A stretch of DNA of 64,000 nucleotides, taken from positions 64,294,001 to 64,358,000 of the forward strand of contig JBITNC010000001.1 in the NCBI GenBank assembly GCA_050084985.1, read 5' to 3'. The notes under the pieces are model-generated. The model had not been told where the DNA came from, searched no databases, and saw only the letters and a program-made list of their open reading frames with translations. Below are positions 57,736-64,000 of the stretch, in pieces. The stretch is from Nageia nagi (lineage: Eukaryota; Pinophyta). The position numbers and the translations under genes were made by a program. Within the stretch, counting starts at the first letter, position 1, and each line of letters opens with the position of its first letter.

Positions 57736-60397
57736 AAAAATAAGCATGTGTTCTAAATAAACATAATATGTTTAGTTTTAATCATCCATATTTGTTTCAG
57801 ATTTATTCAAGTAAATAAATCATACATGTTAAGTTTAATAAAATGACATGCTTAACAAATTTCACATGTGCAAATATTTATAATAGAAATTCATAAACAA
57901 CCCATGTACCTAACACTTTTGTCATCACCAAGAATCATAAATGATATTGCTGAGGCTTTTTTTTGTTTAAAATTAGGCCTTAACCTAGATGCACACAAGG
58001 TGAAGCCTAAGTACTACCAACCCTCAACCAATTGAAATAATATACTCTCACAAGGATGAGTACTTACTATTTTCCAAAGATATGATGTATATTAGATTAG
58101 CCAAATTATTAATCTTAATTAGGTTTCAAGTTATCCTCCTAGGTTATTAGGATAATTCCTAAATAAATGTGTGGACATGTGGTATCACTACACACATGCC
58201 TATCCACCTATTGGATTTATATCTAAACCAACAGAGAAATTAGGGGCAATTGAGAAGTATGAACTTTTTACCATTTGGATCATCAGATTAAAGACTCCAG
58301 TCTGCCTATCCTCACCTTGTGGCTCCCCAAACAAGTCATGTTATAGAATGTACATGCATATGTATTTATTTTAGTAGGATGTTCAATCAATGTTTGCAAT
58401 TTTTACATAAATAAATCAAACATCATCCATTCATAATTTGGAAACTAAGAGTCCAATGGGTTTTGTTTACTAACCCCTAAAGGGCATGTTTACACAAGTC
58501 TATATTTTGCATCATTTTTATAGTTTGCACAAGTTTATTCATTAACTTTATATAAGAAAAAAATATAAATACTTAGCATGCATCATTTTCAAGTTTGCAC
58601 AAGTTCATTAACTTTACATAAGAAAAAAAAAAGATAAATACTTAGCATGCATCATTTTCAAGTATGCACAAGTTCATTAACTTTGCATAATGGAATAGAT
58701 TTAAAAAAAAAAATTGTGCAATATGAAGATCTAAAAATTTTAAGTAAAGAATTATAAAAAATTTCCCCCTTTGTACTTAAAATCATGATCCCTTAAGAAA
58801 TAAATAGCAATATAAAAATAGCTCTTTACTTTATCTAAGTTTCCTTTTTATTAAGGCTAAAAAATACTTTCAAAGTACTAAAAAAATAAACTTAGTATAT
58901 TAAAGTATTGAAAAAATAACACTTTAAAAACTTAGAAAGTACTAAAAATATATACTTTAGAGGTATTAAAAGTGTGAAAACTATTTGACCATCATATGCA
59001 TAATAAATTTTCTTCTAATTTTAAGATCAATAAATAGTATCCTCTTTTCCTTTAAAAAATCATCATCATAAACATCATTAAAGCATTTATTTTGGAGTAA
59101 ACTCTTTGCAAGAATTTAATGCTTTTAGGTGCATTAATAGGTTAAAATGATGATCCATCCTAAGTTTATTGAGAAATATGTAAGCAAATAAAATATTAAA
59201 TGATTCTACCCAAATGTGGAGAGGCACATAAATTTTAAAAAAAAAATCTAGGTCCTGTGAGCTGAAAAGAGGAGAAGAGGGAGTAGCAGTAGAGTATGAG
59301 AGCAGTGCCAAGAGGGAGTAGCAGAAAGGAGTAGTGATAAATTGAGAGATGAGAAGACGGGAAGATGAAAACTTGCAAGCTACTCAAAGGTTGAATAAAG
59401 AGGCTTCTAAGGAGCAAGGAGGAAGCTATGAGGCTAAAAATAAAGATGCTTACCCTCTATCATCGTGAGAAGAAAAGAGGTTCTCCTAGGTGAGGAAAGA
59501 ATCAAGTGTAAGTGGCTAAGAACATAGGGGAGAAGAAACAAAGGTTAGAGTACTCAAAAAATTAAAAAAAATGTTTGGTAGAGGAGAGGAAAGGAGGCTA
59601 TAGCTAATGATCATCATAGGAGAAGGCAATGGTGGAGAAGAGGAGGGGTTAAGAGGAGGTGCCAGGGAGGGCCAAGGAGGAGGCATTAGGGAGGGTCAAG
59701 AAGGATGATCACCTTTCACATATGATCTTAACCTAGCTTTCCTTGTAGCTTGAGAACACATGTATATATCCAACTATCAATCCCCTCCTTTTACCATTCA
59801 TCCCCCAAATAGCTAGCCTCTTAGGTATTATACCCTAGTGGTCGAATCCTAAACACGTTGTGATGATATATTTCAGCAGTGATGGGTGTTGAGAGGGTTG
59901 CTATTCAAGCTAATATGGGGAGATAAAAGGCACTAAATATTTTAAAAAGAAACCTTTAAAGCATTTTTATTGTAAGTTTCAAAATATTTTTAATCAATCC
60001 TTTATATAAAAATATATTTTGCAACCCTAACCTTTTAGTTATTTTGAATGCAAATAGATTATAATATTTTTTTAAATATATTGTAAAAAAAAATCTCATA
60101 TTTAAAAAATCCTTATAATTTCACATAATAAATTTGCAATTTTTACTATGATACTTCAAAAAAAAATAACAATTTTTTTATAAAAAAATATTGTAACAAG
60201 AATTATATCAATATATTATTACCATTTTGATGCTTATTTATAAAGTCAACTAACAAGAATTGTTAGTAATAGTAATAATATTTTGTAATAAATAAATGTT
60301 AGTAACATAATGTAGGGAGGTTATACCTTTGTAGCTCTTTTACCTCATAATGAAGTGTAATATGAAGACCTCCAACAATGTTGAAGAAGAGCTTCCA
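57736..60397 (-). other. Copia C leader region, 2.6 kb
   Basis: Between the primer-binding site and gag. Contains a duplicated stretch (CATCATTTTCAAGTTTGCAC, twice, at 58,580-58,680) and a purine-rich plus-strand tract with GGAGAAGAGG and GGAGTAGCAG repeats at 59,255-59,700. No frame encodes a recognisable protein; minus-strand ORFs at 59,087-59,417 are the pyrimidine-rich complement of that tract. The leader is unusually long for a copia element. Confidence 0.6.
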
Positions 60398-60415
60398 CAC
60401 CAAGCTCTGATACCA
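60398..60415 (-). other. Copia C primer-binding site
   Basis: TGGTATCAGAGCTTGGTG on the minus strand, two bases after the CA end of the 5' LTR. TGGTATCAGAGC is the standard plant copia site that pairs with the initiator methionine tRNA 3' end. Confidence 0.93.
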
Positions 60416-60417
60416 AT

Positions 60418-60575
60418 TGAAGGATTGAACTATAACTAATACAATCCTAAACACCTAATATTATATGAAAGCTCTCTCAAACAACAAAATACTAAATCAT
60501 AAGCAATCTCACAAAACAACTCAAGATGTAAAATGGTTCCTTCAACTAGGAGTACATCCATTAACAAGATCTTAA
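60418..60575 (-). repeat. Copia C 5' LTR, truncated to 158 bp
   Basis: Matches the last 158 bp of the 3' LTR (AAAGCTCTCTCAAACAACAA, GTACATCCATTAACAAGATC) and then passes at 60,576 straight into CCCTAAA repeats. The promoter-bearing first two thirds are gone. Confidence 0.9.
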
Positions 60576-62735
60576 ACCCTACATCCTAAAATCTAAACCC
60601 TACATCCTAAACTCTAAAACCTTCATCATAGACCCTAAATCCTAAATCTTAAACCCTAAAACCTTCATCATAAATCATAAACCCTAAACCATAAATTCTA
60701 AACCTTTTTTCATAAACCCTAAACCCTACATCCTAAACCCTAAAACTTTAATCATAAACCTTACATCTTAAACCCTAAATCATACATCCTACACCCTAAA
60801 CCTTTCATCATAAACCCTAAACCCTACATCCTAAACCTTAAACCCTTCATCATAAACCTTAAACCCTAAACTCTAAACCCTACATCCTAAACCTTAAACC
60901 CTAAACCCTTTATCATAAACCCTAGACCCTTCATCATAAACCCTAATACCTTCATCATAAACTTTATACCCTACATCCTAAATCCTAAACCCTAAACCCA
61001 TCATCATAAAACTTAAACCTTACATCTTAAACTTTAAACCCTGTATCCTAAATCTTGAACTCTAAACCCTAAACTTTAAACCCTATATCTTAAACCTTAA
61101 ATGTTAAACCCTACATCCTAAACCCTAAAGCCTTCATCATAAACCTTAAACAATTCATCATAAACCCTAAACCATATATCATAAACCCTAAACCCTACAT
61201 CTTAAACCTTAAACCCTTCATCATAAACCTTAAACCCTTCATCATAAACCCTAAACCCTAACCCCTACATATTAAACCTTAACATATAAACCCTAACCCC
61301 TACATATTAAACCTTAACATATAAACCCTAAACCCTACATCTTAAACCCTATACTCTATAATATCATAAACCCTACACCCTAAACCATAAAACTTAAACC
61401 CTAAACCCTACATCCTAAACCCTAAACCTAACATTCTAAACCCTAAATCCTTTATCATAAACCCTTAACCCTAAACCCTACATCTTAAACTATCATCATA
61501 AACCCTAAACTCTACATCCTAAACCTTAAACTTGAAATCCTAAATCTTGAACCCTAAACTCTAAATTGTAAACCCTACACCCTAAACCTTAAACCCTAAA
61601 TTATAAACCCTACAATAACCTAAACCCTATACCTTACAATATCCTAAACCCTATACCCTACACCCTAAACCTTAAACTCTAAACCATAAAACTTAAATCC
61701 TAAACCCTAAACCCTTTATCATAAACCTTAAACCATTAACCCTAAACCATACATCCTAAACCTTAAACCCTAAACCATAAAACTTAAACATTAAAACCTA
61801 ATTTTTTAGAAACTTAATTTTTTACAACCCTAATTTTTATAACCCTAATTTTTTACAACCCTAATTTTTACAACCTTGATTTTTTAGAACCCTAATTTTT
61901 ACAATGCTAATTTTTTACAACCCTAATTTTTTAAAACTCTAATTTTTTACAATCCTAATTTTTTACAACCCTAATTTGTTACAACCTTGATTTTTTACAA
62001 CCCTAATTTTTTATAACCCTAATTTTTTACAACCTTGATTTTTTACAACCCTAATTTTTTACAACCTTAATTTTTTACAACCTTGATTTTTTACAACCTT
62101 GATTTTATACAACCCTAATTTTTTACAACCCTAATTTTTACAACCATATTTTTTTACAACCTTAATTATTTACAACCCTAATTTTTTATAATCTTAATTT
62201 TTTAAAACTCTAAGTTTTTATAACCTTGACTTTTTACAACCCTAATTTTTTACAACCCTAATTTTTATAACCCTAATTTTTTACAACCCTAATTACTTGA
62301 TTTTTTACAACCCTAATTTTTTACAACCTTCATTTTTACAACCCTAATTTTTATAACCCTAATTTTTTACAAACTTAATTTTTTACAACCCTAATTTTTA
62401 TAACCCTAATTTTTTACAACCCTAATATTTGATAACCCTTATTTTTTATAACCATAATTCTTTACAACCCTAAACCCTTCATCATAATCCCTAAACCCTA
62501 CACCATTCATCATAAACCCTAAACCCTACACCCTTCATCATAAACCCTAAACCCTATATCCCATATACCCTAAATCCTAAACCCTAAATGTAAACCCAAA
62601 ATCCTACATCTTAAAACCTAAACCTTACATCCTACATCTAAAACCTTAAAACATAAATCCTACATCCTAAACCTTAAACCCTAAACCCTTCATCCTAAAC
62701 CTTTAGAGTTAAACTTTTAACTTAAATTCCATTAT
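60576..62735 (+). repeat. CCCTAAA telomere-like array (CACTA-2), right piece
   Basis: About 2.1 kb. The dominant higher-order unit is AAACCCTACATCCTAAACCC with CTTCATCATAAACC, giving a period of roughly 28-35 bp that CACTA-1 lacks. It ends about 100 bp before the SET-like gene. Confidence 0.88.
61795..62465 (+). repeat. 16-bp hybrid repeat CCCTAATTTTTTACAA
   Basis: About 40 units of CCCTAATTTTTTACAA or TTGATTTTTTACAACC inside the CCCTAAA array. Each is one telomere-type core joined to T6ACAA. It resembles the longer hybrid units at 49,150-50,430. Confidence 0.9.
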
Positions 62736-62799
62736 TTCTAATTATATTGCTCAATGTTGATGTAGGTTAATGACATTATTATCAACATCATCATTGGCT

Positions 62800-64000
62800 T
62801 GGTGATTGATATGTCAAGGCTAGAAGGTCTGATGATGTCTCATCTAATGATGATCCTATACCACCATTAATTCATGAGAGGACATATATTTTATCATCAA
62901 ATGATGAAGATCAAATCACATCAAACATTCATTCTAGGAGAACAAACATATCTTCAAATGAAAATGAGGTATATATTATGAATGTATACTCAAATTTTAT
63001 TAGATAACTAGAAATTTAAAATCAATTAAATTTTTGCTTTTATGAATTATATGCTTTTATTAATTAGTTATTATTATGGATAATGTTACAGGATCATCTT
63101 CAATCTTCATCTTCAAAGGATGATGATGATCATGAGGTAATTAATTGGTATGCATGACTATTTAATTTAATTTTTAATTCTTTCATGAAGGATTTTCTTA
63201 TTTGTATTGATGTTTATATAAGGCCCAACAAAAATTCTTATTAACCTTAATTAATTCATCAATTGGAAGAGATAAAGTAGCCACAAAGTTGCACCCAACA
63301 TGATGTGCATTTCTAGGAGCTGAACCAATGAATGAAAATGTGATACAAGGATTTAGTGACCCAATCACTCTTCATTATAGAGCACTTGTTATATATGGTT
63401 TTTCAAGATGTAAGGGTTGGAAAAAACATCAAAGGGGAGATACAGAAATACATTATCATATGGTTAAGAAACATCCCATTGATCCAGTTGAAGCTACTAG
63501 ATATGTTGAACATCTAAAAGAGAATGTTAGGGTTAGAATACTAGAATATGTAGATTCATCAGATGAAGATAGAGCAAAACAATGTACAAGAATAAGAAAT
63601 TAAGGATGACTTCATCAAATATCGCTACCAAATGTTGAGCTAGTTGAGCTACCAGATAAGAGTGTTGGTGATTTGCATTTAACACCTAATGTTGTACATT
63701 TGTACAAGTCTACCTATGACCGTAATGTACATGGTGCATGGCCAATTGAAAAACCTTTTCCAAAAGCTTATGAATAATTCACTTATTGTGATCATTCATA
63801 TATGATTAAACCTTAAAATATACCTAATGTAGGCATGGGTTTGTTTATATTATCAAACGTACAAGTTCATCCATTCACTAAAAAAGAACCATTGATACCA
63901 TTTTATGGGCCAAGATACAATATTATGAACTAGAGGATATTAACATCATATTTCTTTAGTATGGCTAAATATGGTATGTGTGGAAATACAACATCATAAT
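62800..64000 (+). pseudogene. SET-domain-like gene carried by CACTA-2, truncated by the window edge
   Basis: Exon 1 ends at 62,968 (acidic and Ser-rich: RSDDVSSNDDPIPPL, then ISSNENE before GTATAT). Exon 2 is 63,092-63,136 (SSSSKDDDDHE, flanked by ACAG and GTAATTA). Exon 3 starts at 63,223. Exon 3 aligns with CACTA-1 (GRDKVATKLHPT, GFSDPITLHYRALVIYGFSR, then ELVELPDKSVGDLHL) and reaches the start of the SET-like part: VGMGLFILSNVQVHPF, EPLIPFYGPRYN, then SMAKYGMCGN at the edge. It keeps GMGLF and FYG, closer to the SET consensus than the CACTA-1 copy. An open stretch runs 63,328-63,603; stops interrupt elsewhere. Shared splice sites in two diverged copies suggest a real spliced transposon gene. 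Confidence 0.55.

Larger units (their letters stand above)
52078..60575 (-). mobile_element. Copia C, Ty1/copia retrotransposon inserted in the CACTA-2 array
   Basis: A nearly full-length, dead element on the minus strand: truncated 5' LTR (60,575-60,418), primer-binding site (60,415-60,398), long leader, gag, protease, integrase, reverse transcriptase, RNase H, polypurine tract and 3' LTR (52,580-52,078). The pol order, integrase before reverse transcriptase, defines Ty1/copia. The 5' LTR keeps only its last 158 bp of about 503, and the cut joins CCCTAAA repeats directly. No target duplication can be seen for that reason. Confidence 0.92.
45485..64000 (+). mobile_element. CACTA-2, second CACTA element, runs off the right edge
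   Basis: Begins with CACTACTACATTTGACAGGT, a CACTA terminus, inside copia D. It then follows the CACTA-1 order: subterminal repeats, minus-strand TNPA-like gene, telomere-like array, TTAATGTTATG array, conserved block, CCCTAAA array, plus-strand SET-like gene. The tnp2 gene and right end must lie beyond 64,000, so the target duplication cannot be checked. Copia C (52,078-60,575) is inserted in its CCCTAAA array. Its TIR differs from that of CACTA-1 after the first nine bases, so the two belong to related but separate subfamilies. Confidence 0.75.

Noticed and set aside
59087-59417. Minus-strand ORFs with Ser/Leu-rich sequence resembling a membrane protein
   Set aside because: They are the complement of a purine-rich tract in the copia C leader; low complexity explains the composition.
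1-64000. tRNA, rRNA or miRNA genes, organellar DNA inserts, bacterial contamination
   Set aside because: No cloverleaf, rRNA core or organellar gene sequence was noticed; codon and repeat content is uniformly plant nuclear. A covariance-model search would be needed to exclude small RNA genes fully.

Overview
The window looks like gene-poor, AT-rich nuclear DNA from a vascular plant with a large repeat-filled genome. The evidence is plant-type Ty1/copia and Ty3/gypsy pol remnants, plant CACTA transposase families (Transposase_21/tnp2, DUF4218, DUF4216, Transposase_24/Ptta), plant mobile domain (PMD) fragments, a plant PLS-type pentatricopeptide repeat (PPR) pseudogene, and long degenerate arrays of the plant telomere motif CCCTAAA/TTTAGGG. 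A gymnosperm would fit, but nothing here proves it. I see no intact host gene, no tRNA or rRNA gene and no CRISPR array. Almost every coding trace carries stops and frameshifts.

Left flank (1-8,299): a dead Ty3/gypsy gag-protease fragment on the minus strand, then unclassified DNA with four or five families of short tandem repeats, then the reverse transcriptase/RNase H part of a copia element (copia A, minus strand).

CACTA-1 (8,300-43,592): a 35.3-kb CACTA element inserted in copia A. Copia A resumes at 43,593, with a 3-bp GAG target duplication on both sides. Going inwards, CACTA-1 is interrupted by an LTR element without pol genes (LTR-B, 16,231-33,925, target duplication GTTAT). The 5' LTR of LTR-B is interrupted by a hAT element (19,881-33,278, 8-bp duplication GTTGAARA). 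The hAT transposase gene is itself split by about 4.7 kb containing a PPR pseudogene. This gives an ordered nest at least five levels deep, and sister copies in the same window supply the empty sites.

Layout of CACTA-1 without its inserts: left TIR, subterminal repeats, a minus-strand TNPA-like gene (Transposase_24), TTAGGG-type arrays, a TTAATGTTATG array, a conserved block of about 0.7 kb, a CCCTAAA array, a plus-strand multi-exon gene that looks like a SET domain protein, a plus-strand tnp2 transposase with DUF4218 and DUF4216, subterminal repeats, right TIR.

Right part: a copia scrap (44,756-45,484) holds the left end of CACTA-2 (45,485 to beyond 64,000). CACTA-2 repeats the same order: TIR, subterminal TGACTCA repeats, minus-strand TNPA-like gene, telomere-like array, TTAATGTTATG array, conserved block, CCCTAAA array, SET-like gene. 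Its CCCTAAA array is split by an 8.5-kb copia element (copia C, 52,078-60,575) that has both LTR remnants, PBS, PPT and a dead gag-pol with a 477-bp internal tandem duplication. The recurrence of one architecture in two elements, with telomere-like arrays and a SET-like gene inside a CACTA transposon, is the most interesting signal in the window.
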